Shown one piece after another: positions 1-7,666 of a stretch of DNA of 64,000 bases; the stretch's first letter is position 1, and the number at the start of each line of letters is the position of its first letter. The stretch is from Paenibacillus_G sp049942825 (lineage in GTDB: Bacteria > Bacillota > Bacilli > Paenibacillales > NBRC-103111), in contig NZ_CP187970.1 in the NCBI RefSeq assembly GCF_049942825.1, positions 496,001 to 560,000 on the forward strand. Reading direction: 5' to 3'. Below the pieces are notes generated by a model. The model ran no database searches. It saw only the letters and a list, made by a program, of their open reading frames with translations, and was not told the origin of the DNA. The position numbers and the translations under genes were made by a program.

Positions 1-2
1 TG

Positions 3-617
3 CTGTATTCGTCGATGGTCCTCGTGCTGCTCAACCCTTCGATCCAGGCCGCGCTGAATATGAGCTCGGACCCGACGCTGGCAGTAGCCGCTTATGCCGT
101 GGCGATTCAGCTTGCGAATATGGTGGCCTGGTTCTGTGCGTCGGTTCACCAGATTGTGCTCCAGTTCTACGAGAATGAGCGCCGGAACGTGCTTCTCGTC
201 GTCACCGGTCTCTCCATCCTCTCCCCGTCTCTGCTCCTCGGCATATCGTCACCGCTGGGCAGACCGCTGCTCGAAGGGCTGCTCGGACTGCACGGCCCAC
301 TGCTGGCCGAAGTGCGGCACCTGCTGCTCTTCCTGTCCGTGCAGGCGCTGATCTTCCCGTGGATCGACTTTGTGGCAGGCAAGTGCATGATGCTCGGCCG
401 AACGAAGGCGATCATGGCCAGCAAAATGGTCTCCGTCGGACTCTCCCTGGCACTGCTCATTCTGCTGGTCTACACCATGCCGGGGCTGAACGGGCTGCTC
501 GCCGGACTGGTGACGGCTATCGCGGCCCCGCTGGAGCTGCTTGTCATCTGGCTGTGGCTGAAGCGCCTGGAGCAGCGGCCTGCCGCACCGGCCCTGCAGG
601 GGACGAAACCGGCCTGA
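3..617 (+). CDS. MATE/Wzx-like membrane transporter, C-terminal part (5' end outside window)
   Basis: The reading frame is open to the left window edge, so this is the last ~205 residues of a longer protein. It is almost entirely hydrophobic, with about five or six predicted membrane segments separated by short loops, and it ends in a short Pro/Ala-rich tail. The pattern of paired helices and the overall look resemble the C-terminal half of polytopic flippases or MATE-type efflux pumps that export drugs or lipid-linked sugars. No diagnostic motif is visible, so the family is an inference. The first ATG (position 15) is internal and not a start. A weak terminator follows about 130 bases downstream. 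Confidence 0.55.
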   Translation: MYSSMVLVLLNPSIQAALNMSSDPTLAVAAYAVAIQLANMVAWFCASVHQIVLQFYENERRNVLLVVTGLSILSPSLLLGISSPLGRPLLEGLLGLHGPLLAEVRHLLLFLSVQALIFPWIDFVAGKCMMLGRTKAIMASKMVSVGLSLALLILLVYTMPGLNGLLAGLVTAIAAPLELLVIWLWLKRLEQRPAAPALQGTKPA

Positions 618-748
618 GGTTGCACCGGCGTAAGGAACGCCTTATGATAAAGAAGCGATAACTATAAAAAGGGAATCGCAATCAGGCATGTATCATCAGT
701 GATTGGGGTTCCGGCAGAAGCGTCGGCGGTTCCCGTCGATAACAACGT

Positions 749-783
749 AGAGACCGTGCAGACAGAGTGCAGCGGTCTCTTTC
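749..783 (+). terminator. Hairpin terminator after the membrane transporter
   Basis: An 8-bp stem AGAGACCG/CGGTCTCT (749-756 with 773-780) is followed by a short T run. It lies after the transporter and 34 bases before the DUF1835 gene. Confidence 0.55.
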
Positions 784-816
784 CAATGCAATCATTTATT
801 AGTGAGGTGAGAGGAT

Positions 817-1902
817 ATGAATCCGGAAGCACTGCGGCAGGTCATTCGTGACTTATCGGAGCAGGATGCGAAATCGATGCTGTCACTTCTGTTCGCTCAC
901 GATGGTTATTCTCCGGAGACGCATGAGAGCTTGAAGCGGTCTCTGCTGGAGATGGCGAAGCGGCGCCCGGCAGTCGGCTATGGGACTATCCGGCAGGTGC
1001 ATATTGCACTTGGAGATTCGGCGGGAGGTTCGCTGAAGCTGACGTTCCGCGCGCCTGCGGGAGAGGAGACGGAGCACCGGGTGCTGGTGCTCCGTGACGC
1101 ACTGCCGTTCTCGGTCGGTCCCCTATGGAAGCTGGAGGAGCAAGAGGGGCGTGAGGAGCGGCGGCAGTGGTGTATGCTTCATATCAACTTGGATGACGGG
1201 GATGAATATCTGTTCCGGGGCGAGGAGCGCTTCCGAGAAATGAAGGACCGGCTGGAGGCCATACCCGAGGGGCTGCCGGTCACGATCTGGGTGGGCTTCG
1301 ATGCGCATGAACAGGCGGGGCTTCGCTTCGCGCTGCATCTGCTCCGGGGCAAGGAAAACCCGGTCTCCGTAATGGATACGAGCGCAGCCTATGCTGCCCT
1401 GTACCATTCTGACCCGCGGAACGGGAGGCGGACCGGAGAGATCAATCCTGAGGAGATCGGGCGCATCTGGGAAGCGCAGACTTGCAGCCGGAGGCTGTCG
1501 CCCCAGGAGAGACAGAGGCTGGAGTCCGAATGGCTGGAGCTTTCCGGGCGGAAGACGGCGCTGCGGATCTGGCAGGACGGGCGGATCACGGAGGTGCGAG
1601 AGGACTACTATGACAGTGTACTAACCGCCGCGGTAGAGCATATCCACAGGGATCGCGGGAACCAGGAGTGGATCAGGTCCGCTCGGGTGGTCGGTGAGGT
1701 GATCGGCCATCTGGAGCAGGACATCGGCGATGCCTACGTCGAATACCGGCTTAGGCACTTGATCTATCAGGGTGTGTTGGAGATCCATGGAGTGCCCCGG
1801 GGTATGCGGTATTATGATGTAAGAATGAAACAGCCGCTCACGGGTTTGGAACAGCAAGGGGGGACCGGTGACGATGAAGAAGATGCTGAAAATATACAAT
1901 GA
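817..1902 (+). CDS. DUF1835/DUF3658 domain protein
   Basis: A 361-residue soluble protein of unknown function. Residues ~59-75 carry VHIALGDSAGGSLK, typical of the start of DUF1835, with the conserved region running to about residue 185. The C-terminal part (~225-340) fits DUF3658, which usually accompanies it. An N-terminal helical segment (~1-50) precedes the domains. The ATG is preceded by GAGGTGAGAGG at good spacing. The end overlaps the next gene by 29 bases, so the two are probably translated together. The very C-terminus is acidic and low in complexity, possibly because that stretch also encodes the next gene's ribosome binding site. No biochemical role is known to me. Confidence 0.8.
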   Translation: MNPEALRQVIRDLSEQDAKSMLSLLFAHDGYSPETHESLKRSLLEMAKRRPAVGYGTIRQVHIALGDSAGGSLKLTFRAPAGEETEHRVLVLRDALPFSVGPLWKLEEQEGREERRQWCMLHINLDDGDEYLFRGEERFREMKDRLEAIPEGLPVTIWVGFDAHEQAGLRFALHLLRGKENPVSVMDTSAAYAALYHSDPRNGRRTGEINPEEIGRIWEAQTCSRRLSPQERQRLESEWLELSGRKTALRIWQDGRITEVREDYYDSVLTAAVEHIHRDRGNQEWIRSARVVGEVIGHLEQDIGDAYVEYRLRHLIYQGVLEIHGVPRGMRYYDVRMKQPLTGLEQQGGTGDDEEDAENIQ

Positions 1903-2911
1903 CCCCAAGGGAGATGCCTATAGGAAGCTGATCGACTATGCCGTGGAGCGGGCGGCGCTGTTCGCGTTGGCCGACCGGGAGCTCGGGGCGGCAGAAGCGC
2001 CGGTTCCAGGAGGCGGCCGGGCTGGGGCACTGCTGCGCAGACTGCAGCCGTACCTGGTCCGGACCTGCCCCATGGGCGAAATCCGGCAGCGAAATAACAT
2101 CGGCTACAGCATGGAGGGGACGGTGTATGTCTACCGCTGCTGTCCTGAGGCGGCGGAAGTGCTCAAGAAGGCCGCCTCCTCGATGCATGCCTGGCAGCAC
2201 CCCGATCTGCCGGAGGATCTCAGCTTCTGGGACGCGGAGGAGCAGGATTGGCTGATCAACGTCGCGCACGAAGAGATGCTCTATATCCGGCTCTCCGAAG
2301 ACGAGGGCAGGGCACTGGCCGAGGAGATCCCGGGGGTGTTCGTGGTAGGGGAATTCAACCGGGAACTGGATGCTTTCCTGGAGGATGCCCTGCGTCACGG
2401 GGCGGAGAAGCTGGAGCTGATGGGCTGGGGACTGCAGGAAGTCCCCGGGAAGCTGACGAGAATCACGACACTGCGGGAGCTGCAGCTCTTCGAGCAGGAC
2501 ATCCGGCAGCTGCCTCCGGCCTTATTCGAGCTGCGGAATCTGGAGAGCCTGACCGTCTACACCGCCGATCTCGAAGAAATTCCGGGGGAGATCGGCCGGC
2601 TGGAGAACCTCGTTCAGCTCTCAGTCTACTGCTGCAGCTACGACCGTCCCCACCAGGCGGGGAAGCTGATCGGCATCGACGAGGTGACGCTCAGCTTGCT
2701 GCCGCCGGAGATGGGGGAGCTGTCGAAGCTCGAGATTCTGCGCATCAATGCCACCGGTCTAAGGCGGGTCCCCCCCGAGCTGGCGAAGCTGAAGAACCTC
2801 CGGGTGCTCGATCTCAGCCGCAACAAGCTGGAGGCGGTGCCGCATGAGCTCCTGAGCCAGCTGCCGAATCTGGTGCATACCTCGTTTGAGGGCAATCTGT
2901 TCGGGGAGTGA
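1874..2911 (+). CDS. Leucine-rich-repeat protein
   Basis: About 345 residues. The first ~160 residues form a mixed alpha/beta domain that I cannot name. From ~165 to the end there are about seven leucine-rich repeats of the LxxLxxLxLxxNxLxxLPxxL type, including LRVLDLSRNKLEAVPHELL near the C-terminus. There is no signal peptide or membrane segment, so it is probably a cytoplasmic protein-binding scaffold. An upstream in-frame GTG (1868) is possible, but the AAGGGGGG run (1856-1863) is better spaced for the ATG at 1874. It overlaps the DUF1835 gene, which implies co-translation. The function is unknown. Confidence 0.8.
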   Translation: MKKMLKIYNDPKGDAYRKLIDYAVERAALFALADRELGAAEAPVPGGGRAGALLRRLQPYLVRTCPMGEIRQRNNIGYSMEGTVYVYRCCPEAAEVLKKAASSMHAWQHPDLPEDLSFWDAEEQDWLINVAHEEMLYIRLSEDEGRALAEEIPGVFVVGEFNRELDAFLEDALRHGAEKLELMGWGLQEVPGKLTRITTLRELQLFEQDIRQLPPALFELRNLESLTVYTADLEEIPGEIGRLENLVQLSVYCCSYDRPHQAGKLIGIDEVTLSLLPPEMGELSKLEILRINATGLRRVPPELAKLKNLRVLDLSRNKLEAVPHELLSQLPNLVHTSFEGNLFGE

Positions 2912-3060
2912 GGCCCTGGGCTGAAGCAGAAGATCAAGACGAGTATCCCTATCGAGAAAAGAGAGCCGATGTGACAGCGATCTGCCTTTCCCACGATGAG
3001 CCGGAGCGGTTCATCCGGGAGTGGGGCCAGAGGGCCGAGCACCAAGGAGTTCGACTGTAA
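2908..3060 (+). CDS. Candidate 50-residue ORF overlapping the LRR stop (GTGA)
   Basis: A GTG overlaps the TGA of the LRR gene (gTGA) and opens a 50-codon frame ending 4 bases before a strong terminator. The predicted peptide is charged and helical near its end (ERFIREWGQRAEHQG). The stop-start overlap and the terminator position favour a real coupled gene or the displaced tail of the LRR gene. There is no separate ribosome binding site at useful spacing and I recognise no family. It may be non-coding. Confidence 0.35.
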   Translation: MRPWAEAEDQDEYPYREKRADVTAICLSHDEPERFIREWGQRAEHQGVRL

Positions 3061-3064
3061 CTGT

Positions 3065-3106
3065 ATTGCAAAGAGAGCAGGCCGTCCGGCCTGCTCTCTT
3101 TGCAAT
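3065..3106. terminator. Strong bidirectional hairpin
   Basis: Perfect 20-bp arms (3065-3084 and 3087-3106) surround a 2-base centre. The hairpin sits between the LRR operon (+) and the ECF sigma gene (-), so it can end both transcripts. Confidence 0.75.
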
Positions 3107-3162
3107 ACCCCGCTGCCATGCAGGAATAAGCATGACGGAGGCGAAGCCGCAGATCTCTCCGG

Positions 3163-4074
3163 CTACCGCACATGCTGCAGCTTCTCCGGGTTGACGACGA
3201 TATAGATCGCCCGGATCCGCCCGCCGGCCACCTCGAAGGACATGACCGAGGATGGCTCCCCTTGGATGTAGGTCACGAGGCCGGGGCCGCCGCCCACAAG
3301 GGCCGGCCGGTACGAGAAGCCGGGAGGCGACTTCTCAAGCAGCCCGGCGAGGAAGCGGATGATCCGGTCCGCCCCGAGAATCGGCCGGACGGCCGCCGTA
3401 ACCCGGCCCCCTCCGTCCGAGAACAAGGAGGCATCGGCCGAGAGCGACGACAGCAGCCTCGGCACGTCGCCGGCGGCGAGGGCCGTCAGGAAGCCCTCGA
3501 TCAGCTGCCTGGCCTCCTGTCCTCCCGCAGGTCGGAGGGCGGCAAGGCAAACCGTGCCGCGGCCATCGTCCGGGGCGGAGCTGCCGATGCTGCGCTTCGC
3601 GCGGTGGAAGATCTGCCGGCAGTTAGCCTGGCTTTTGCCGACGATGGAAGCAATCTCCTCATAGTCATAGAGCAGCACCTCGCGGAGCAGGAACACAGCC
3701 CGCTCCGTAGAGGAGAGCTGCTGGAGCAGCAGCAGGTAAGCCGTCGACACGGATTCCTGCAGCATATACTGCTCGGGCGGATTGCCCGAGGAATCTCTGT
3801 CGTTGAGCAGGGGCTCAGGCAGCCAGGGGCCCACATACACCTCGCGCTGCTTCTGGGCCGAGCGGAGCCGGTCGATGCAGCGGTTGGTCACGACCCGGCA
3901 CAGGTAGGCTTTCAGGTTGCGGATCGGTTCGGGTCCGGCCGCATCGAGTGACAGGAAAGCATCCTGTACGATGTCCTCCGCATCCATCACGCTCCCGAGC
4001 ATACGGTAGGCCAGGGAGAACAAGAGCGGTTTATATGTCGTATACGCCTGTTCGGCCACAATGCCGTTTTCCAT
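3163..4074 (-). CDS. sigJ: ECF41-family RNA polymerase sigma factor (SigJ-like) with SnoaL-like C-terminal domain
   Basis: A 303-residue sigma-70 family protein. Sigma region 2 lies at ~10-80 and region 4 at ~115-165, with the ECF41 linker signature YVGPWLPEPL between them. The C-terminal ~120 residues form the fused SnoaL/NTF2-like domain and contain DGGG, which in ECF41 members modulates sigma activity in place of a separate anti-sigma factor. The frame opens 14 codons upstream (4116), but AAAGGGG six bases before the ATG at 4074 makes that the start. It lies 83 bases downstream of an FAD oxidoreductase in the same direction. That is the classic ECF41 neighbourhood, and an ECF41-type promoter precedes the pair. 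Confidence 0.9.
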   Translation of the reverse strand: MENGIVAEQAYTTYKPLLFSLAYRMLGSVMDAEDIVQDAFLSLDAAGPEPIRNLKAYLCRVVTNRCIDRLRSAQKQREVYVGPWLPEPLLNDRDSSGNPPEQYMLQESVSTAYLLLLQQLSSTERAVFLLREVLLYDYEEIASIVGKSQANCRQIFHRAKRSIGSSAPDDGRGTVCLAALRPAGGQEARQLIEGFLTALAAGDVPRLLSSLSADASLFSDGGGRVTAAVRPILGADRIIRFLAGLLEKSPPGFSYRPALVGGGPGLVTYIQGEPSSVMSFEVAGGRIRAIYIVVNPEKLQHVR

Positions 4075-4157
4075 GACAAACCCCTTTCCCGGATCGAGCC
4101 GGATTTCTGCTGACATGACCGGTATTCCGCGGCAGTGATTGATGAGCTTCGCTGTGC

Positions 4158-5471
4158 CTAGGCGAGGGCCTCAAGCCGCACGCCCGGCCTGTTGTCCTGA
4201 AGCAGCTTACGGACAGCCCGACCTGCGCTGGCCGCCGCCGCATCGGCGAGCATCTCCCCGTGGCTGGCCCAGTCGCCGGCGGCATACAGCCCGGCGAGCC
4301 CGTGCACCTCGGGGCCCGGATAAGGGCCGCTGTGCCCGAGGTGCACGGCATTGTGAACGACAGTTATGCTCGGCAGGAACTGTCGGGCCGCGGTTTCGCC
4401 CTGCCAGCCGGGATGAAGGAGGCTCATCGTCTGCTCGAGCAGCTTTTCGTCCGCCTGGGGATCGCTGTCCCCGCCGCCGTATTGAATCAAGTGTACAACC
4501 AGTGTACCATTCCTGCTTAATTTTGCCACCCTGGAATGATGGGTGAAGAAGACGGGCTGATCGAGGCCGAGGGCAAAATGGAGTCCGGGTGAAGGCAGCC
4601 GCTTCAGGGCCAGATCGAGGCAGGCGGCCTTCACCGGCCGGGCCTCATCCTTCCAGCGCCGAAGGACCGTCTCCTCCGCTCCGCGAACGAGATGGAACAG
4701 GGAGGCCGGGGATACAGCCGCAAGGACAGCGGATACCCGAAGCGTCTCCCCGCCCTTCAGCCGGATGCCGCTCACCTGTCCGTCATCGTGCAGGATCTCT
4801 TCCGCCGCCTGCCCTTCGGCTATGGCAGCGCCGGCCTTGACGGCCAGCTCCCGCAGCTGGTCGACGATCGTCTGCCAGCCTCCGTCGAGATACAGTACGC
4901 CGCCTTTCAAGGAACGCTGCAGCTGCAGCAGCACGGGACCGGCCGGCTGATGATCGATATCCCGGGAGTAAGTCGACGTGCGGCACAGTGCGTAGAAGAT
5001 ATGGCGCACCATGGGATCGCGTACCTCCCGTTCCGCCCACTCCCGCAGGGAGATGCGGGGCAGGGAAGCGGTATCGGTTTTGGAGAGCCCCAGCATCAGA
5101 CGCCCAAATTCCATCTTGCCGGACCAGGACAGCAGCCGCGAAGAGAGAAGCTTCAGGGGATCACCGGGAAGCGGTACGACCCGCCCCTGCCAGATGCCGA
5201 AGCCGCTGGCCGGAGGAGAGCCGCCGGGCAGCTGCAGTCCAAGCTCCTTCAGCATGGCATAAGCCTCCCCCTCTCGGTACAGTGCGTGGCCGCCAAGGTT
5301 GAACAGTGCGCCGCTGCGCTCCACCGTCATCGCGCGTCCACCGAGCCGTGGCGACTGCTCGAGGAGCACCACCTTTTGCCCTGCTTTGGCCAGCTTCACT
5401 GCGGCCAGCAGACCTGCCAAACCGCCTCCGATTACAGCTGTTTCATACGTATTCCTGTCCATGCGGTTCAT
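4158..5471 (-). CDS. FAD-dependent oxidoreductase (phytoene desaturase/amine oxidase type)
   Basis: A 437-residue flavoprotein. The N-terminal Rossmann fold AVIGGGLAGLLAA (~residues 12-24) and the following GGRA motif bind FAD. A C-terminal segment AGLYAAGDWASHGEM is the second FAD contact seen in the NAD(P)-binding-8/amino-oxidase group. The substrate is unknown. Relatives include carotenoid desaturases and protoporphyrinogen oxidase-like proteins. The frame extends to 5546, but that would start upstream of the promoter at 5515-5541. ATG 5471, 9 bases after GAAGGG, is the sensible start. It is first in an operon with the ECF41 sigma factor, and oxidoreductases are typical ECF41 targets. Confidence 0.87.
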   Translation of the reverse strand: MNRMDRNTYETAVIGGGLAGLLAAVKLAKAGQKVVLLEQSPRLGGRAMTVERSGALFNLGGHALYREGEAYAMLKELGLQLPGGSPPASGFGIWQGRVVPLPGDPLKLLSSRLLSWSGKMEFGRLMLGLSKTDTASLPRISLREWAEREVRDPMVRHIFYALCRTSTYSRDIDHQPAGPVLLQLQRSLKGGVLYLDGGWQTIVDQLRELAVKAGAAIAEGQAAEEILHDDGQVSGIRLKGGETLRVSAVLAAVSPASLFHLVRGAEETVLRRWKDEARPVKAACLDLALKRLPSPGLHFALGLDQPVFFTHHSRVAKLSRNGTLVVHLIQYGGGDSDPQADEKLLEQTMSLLHPGWQGETAARQFLPSITVVHNAVHLGHSGPYPGPEVHGLAGLYAAGDWASHGEMLADAAAASAGRAVRKLLQDNRPGVRLEALA

Positions 5472-5514
5472 TGCTCTCATCCCTTCGTGTGTGAATATCC
5501 GTTCTGCCTCATAT

Positions 5515-5541
5515 GACGGGGAGGGGGATACTTCTGTGACA
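5515..5541 (-). promoter_or_regulatory. ECF41-type promoter (TGTCACA-N16-CGTC)
   Basis: On the minus strand TGTCACA (5535-5541) is separated by exactly 16 bases from CGTC (5515-5518). This equals the -35/-10 motif I know for ECF41 sigma factors. It lies 43 bases upstream of the oxidoreductase start and predicts autoregulation of the oxidoreductase-sigma operon. Confidence 0.85.
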
Positions 5542-5776
5542 CACACGGGGAATGTTTTATCTTAGCTCATGGATATGCAGCAGGGGCCCAAGATATGGAC
5601 GGGTAGGCGAGATTTTATAATTGCAGAACGCGGCTTCGGCTCGAAAGATCGGCGGAAGAAAGCGTTCGAAAAATAGATCCGGGTGCCCCGTGAACCGGCC
5701 GGAGCAGCCGCCAAGATGAAGGTGGGTCAGCGATAGTGAGGCAGACTCCATCGCGCGACGGACTCCCGCTCATAAC
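5542..5776. other. Intergenic stretch, no gene seen
   Basis: The only open frames are arginine/serine-rich shadows without ribosome binding sites. I see no convincing structure here other than the flanking ECF41 promoter and the nitroreductase terminator. Confidence 0.6.
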
Positions 5777-5814
5777 AAAGAGGCATTCACCCGGAATTCG
5801 GGTGATGCCTCTTC
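5777..5814 (-). terminator. Nitroreductase terminator
   Basis: A long stem AAGAGGCAT(T)CACCCG / CGGGTGATGCCTCTT lies 76 bases beyond the nitroreductase stop, followed on the minus strand by a T-rich run. Confidence 0.75.
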
Positions 5815-5889
5815 CTCTTACGGACGGTCTTCCCGGAGCCTCATTCCAGGTACCGGCAGTTCTATATTCCCATCGGCTGCGGCTGCTCC

Positions 5890-6567
5890 TCAGCGGATCC
5901 ACTGGACGACGCTGTCCAGGCTTTGACGAGTCTTCGGACGGGGCTCGTTCTTGCGATAGCCGAAGGCGGCCATGACGGTCAGGGCATAGCGGCCGTTCTC
6001 CAGAATGCCCTCTTCCTCGAGGATCTTGCTGGCACCTTCGGGATCGAAGCCTTCGATCGGGCAGGAGTCAATGCCGATCTGGGCGGCTGCCGTCAGCATG
6101 TTGCCGAGGGCGATATAAGCCTGCTTCCCCGCCCAATCCTGCAGATAGCGGTCATCATCGAGGAGCTTGGAGGTGTTCTCCTGGAAGTTCTTATAGAAGC
6201 TGCTCAGCATCTCGACAACGTTATCCGGCATGTGATGTACGTTCTCCATCAGGTTCTGCAGGTATGCGGAGCCTGCGAGCAGATCCTTTTTGGTACGGCT
6301 TAGCAGCAGTACGAAGTGGCTTGCTGTCGGAAGCTGTCCCTGTGCCCCCCAGGACACCGGCAGCAGCTTGGCACGGAGCTCAGGGCTCTGGACGACAACG
6401 AATTTCCAGGGTTCGAAGCCGAAGGAGCTAGGCGACAGGCGGCCGGTTTCGAGAACGAATTCGAAATCTTCGTCCGGGATCTGGCGTGCGGCATCGAATT
6501 CCTTGCAGGCGTGGCGGAACTGGTAAGCTTTCAGAATCTCATGTTTCAAATCAGCTTGGGTTGTCAT
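5890..6567 (-). CDS. Nitroreductase-family NAD(P)H oxidoreductase (YfkO/NfsB-like)
   Basis: A 225-residue FMN-dependent enzyme expected to reduce nitro-aromatics or quinones by two electrons. The N-terminal RHACKEFD, the SPSSFGFEPWKFVVV stretch (FMN phosphate/ring binding) and the C-terminal MAAFGYRKNEPRPKTR (FMN binding) are typical. PIEGFDPEG is the usual loop before the last helix. The frame runs to 6585, but GGAAGGGATGATCC places the start at ATG 6567. It is monocistronic. The promoter carries a perfect palindrome over the -10 box, so repression by an HxlR/MarR-type sensor of electrophiles is likely. Confidence 0.92.
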   Translation of the reverse strand: MTTQADLKHEILKAYQFRHACKEFDAARQIPDEDFEFVLETGRLSPSSFGFEPWKFVVVQSPELRAKLLPVSWGAQGQLPTASHFVLLLSRTKKDLLAGSAYLQNLMENVHHMPDNVVEMLSSFYKNFQENTSKLLDDDRYLQDWAGKQAYIALGNMLTAAAQIGIDSCPIEGFDPEGASKILEEEGILENGRYALTVMAAFGYRKNEPRPKTRQSLDSVVQWIR

Positions 6568-6639
6568 TGGATCATCCCTTCCCATAGGCAGAGTAAAGGC
6601 ATGACTATGTATGAAGAAAGCGGAGGTTGATGCCCTTTT

Positions 6640-6674
6640 GTAACTATAATAGTTACAGTTTTACTTCCTGTCAA
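6640..6674 (-). promoter_or_regulatory. Sigma-A promoter with palindromic operator for nitroreductase
   Basis: TTGACA (6669-6674), a 17-base spacer and TATTAT (6646-6651) form a near-consensus promoter. A perfect palindrome GTAACTAT-A-ATAGTTAC (6640-6656) covers the -10 box. Similar GTAACTA-type palindromes are bound by HxlR-family repressors such as YodB. Confidence 0.85.
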
Positions 6675-6748
6675 GTGTCTTTTTTGGGAAGGGTTGGGAG
6701 TCAGTCGGCAGTGCCTCTTCAGGGCATTCCAACACCTGCCGGGGGCTG

Positions 6749-6757
6749 TGGTATAAT
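6749..6757 (+). promoter_or_regulatory. Extended -10 promoter for the GNAT gene
   Basis: TGGTATAAT (TGn plus perfect TATAAT at 6752-6757) lies 62 bases upstream of the start. No good -35 is visible, which an extended -10 can compensate for. Confidence 0.65.
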
Positions 6758-6818
6758 AGGCCCGGACCCATATGGAAAAACTGTGCAGGGCGATAACCGG
6801 ACTAAGGGGGATTTCTGT

Positions 6819-7493
6819 ATGCAGTATCATCGGATTACCGATATCAACGACAACTATTTTCGTGCCATGCACGAGCTGATGGGCCGGGTATTCCCGCCCG
6901 AGGAGGTGCTGGAGTACGATCTGTGGGCCGAGCCGCTCCAGGACCCGGGCATTCGGGTATTCGTCGCTGTGCTGGATGGGGAAGTCGTAGGCGCCACGGA
7001 GTACCGTTATTATGAGGATCTCGGCGTGGCGATGACCGATTTCACGATCATCGGACGGGATGCCCTCGGGGTCGGCCCGTTCCTGGCCGGTCAGCGGATG
7101 GAGGATCTGCGTGAGGTTGTGGCGGCGGGCGGCGGAACACTTCAGGGCATGTTCGCGGAGATCTACAATCCCTATCTGTCGGAGCAGCTGGAGTTCGGCG
7201 GGGTGAAGGCGATGAATCCCTTCGTCCGCCGCGAAGTGCTTGCCCACCTGGGATACCGCAAGCTCGACTTCGACTATGTTCACCCGTCCTGGCATAATGA
7301 CGGCGAGGCGGTCCACGGACTGGACCTCTGCTTCATGCCGATCGCAGACCCGAAGCAGACGGATGTCTCTGCGGAGCTCGTGAGCACCTTCCTCGAGCGG
7401 TATTATGCCGTGCTGCCCCAGAAGCCGCAGGCCTGGTACACGATGGTGGAAGGCTTGAAGGGCCGTGAACGCGTGGAATTGAAGGCGATCTGA
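6819..7493 (+). CDS. GNAT-like N-acetyltransferase family protein
   Basis: A 224-residue cytoplasmic protein. A central segment with VFVAVLDGEVVGATEYRYYED matches beta strands 2-4 of the GNAT fold. The later part includes GVGPFLAGQRMEDL, which could be the acetyl-CoA pyrophosphate loop. The substrate is unknown. A longer open frame exists upstream (from 6627), but it runs through the promoter of the divergent nitroreductase. AAGGGGG eight bases before ATG 6819 marks the true start. It is probably monocistronic, ended by the terminator at 7521. Confidence 0.75.
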   Translation: MQYHRITDINDNYFRAMHELMGRVFPPEEVLEYDLWAEPLQDPGIRVFVAVLDGEVVGATEYRYYEDLGVAMTDFTIIGRDALGVGPFLAGQRMEDLREVVAAGGGTLQGMFAEIYNPYLSEQLEFGGVKAMNPFVRREVLAHLGYRKLDFDYVHPSWHNDGEAVHGLDLCFMPIADPKQTDVSAELVSTFLERYYAVLPQKPQAWYTMVEGLKGRERVELKAI

Positions 7494-7520
7494 CCCTCGA
7501 TCTGACTCTTATGTACGGAG

Positions 7521-7575
7521 AAAAAAAGCCTCAGGGCGGCAAAGGCGGGTTCCGCCTTAGGTCCTGAGGCTTTTT
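7521..7575. terminator. Bidirectional terminator between GNAT and parA operons
   Basis: AAAAAGCCTCAGG (7523-7535) pairs with CCTGAGGCTTTTT (7563-7575), with an inner stem AAGGCGG/CCGCCTT. A and T runs on both sides let it serve both converging transcripts. Confidence 0.85.
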
Positions 7576-7666
7576 GGGCTGGCGTTATGGGATTCACGGC
7601 TTCCTTCCGCTGCCGGCGCAATGGAAGAGCATGGCACCCAGCGGACGTATGCCGACGGCGGACAGG

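Noticed and set aside
5472..5546. Upstream extension of the FAD oxidoreductase start
   Set aside because: It would begin upstream of the predicted ECF41 promoter, and the FAD-binding motif sits at the right place when starting at 5471.
5615..5902. 95-codon minus-strand frame near the nitroreductase end
   Set aside because: It crosses the nitroreductase terminator, has no ribosome binding site and has low-complexity Arg/Ser composition.
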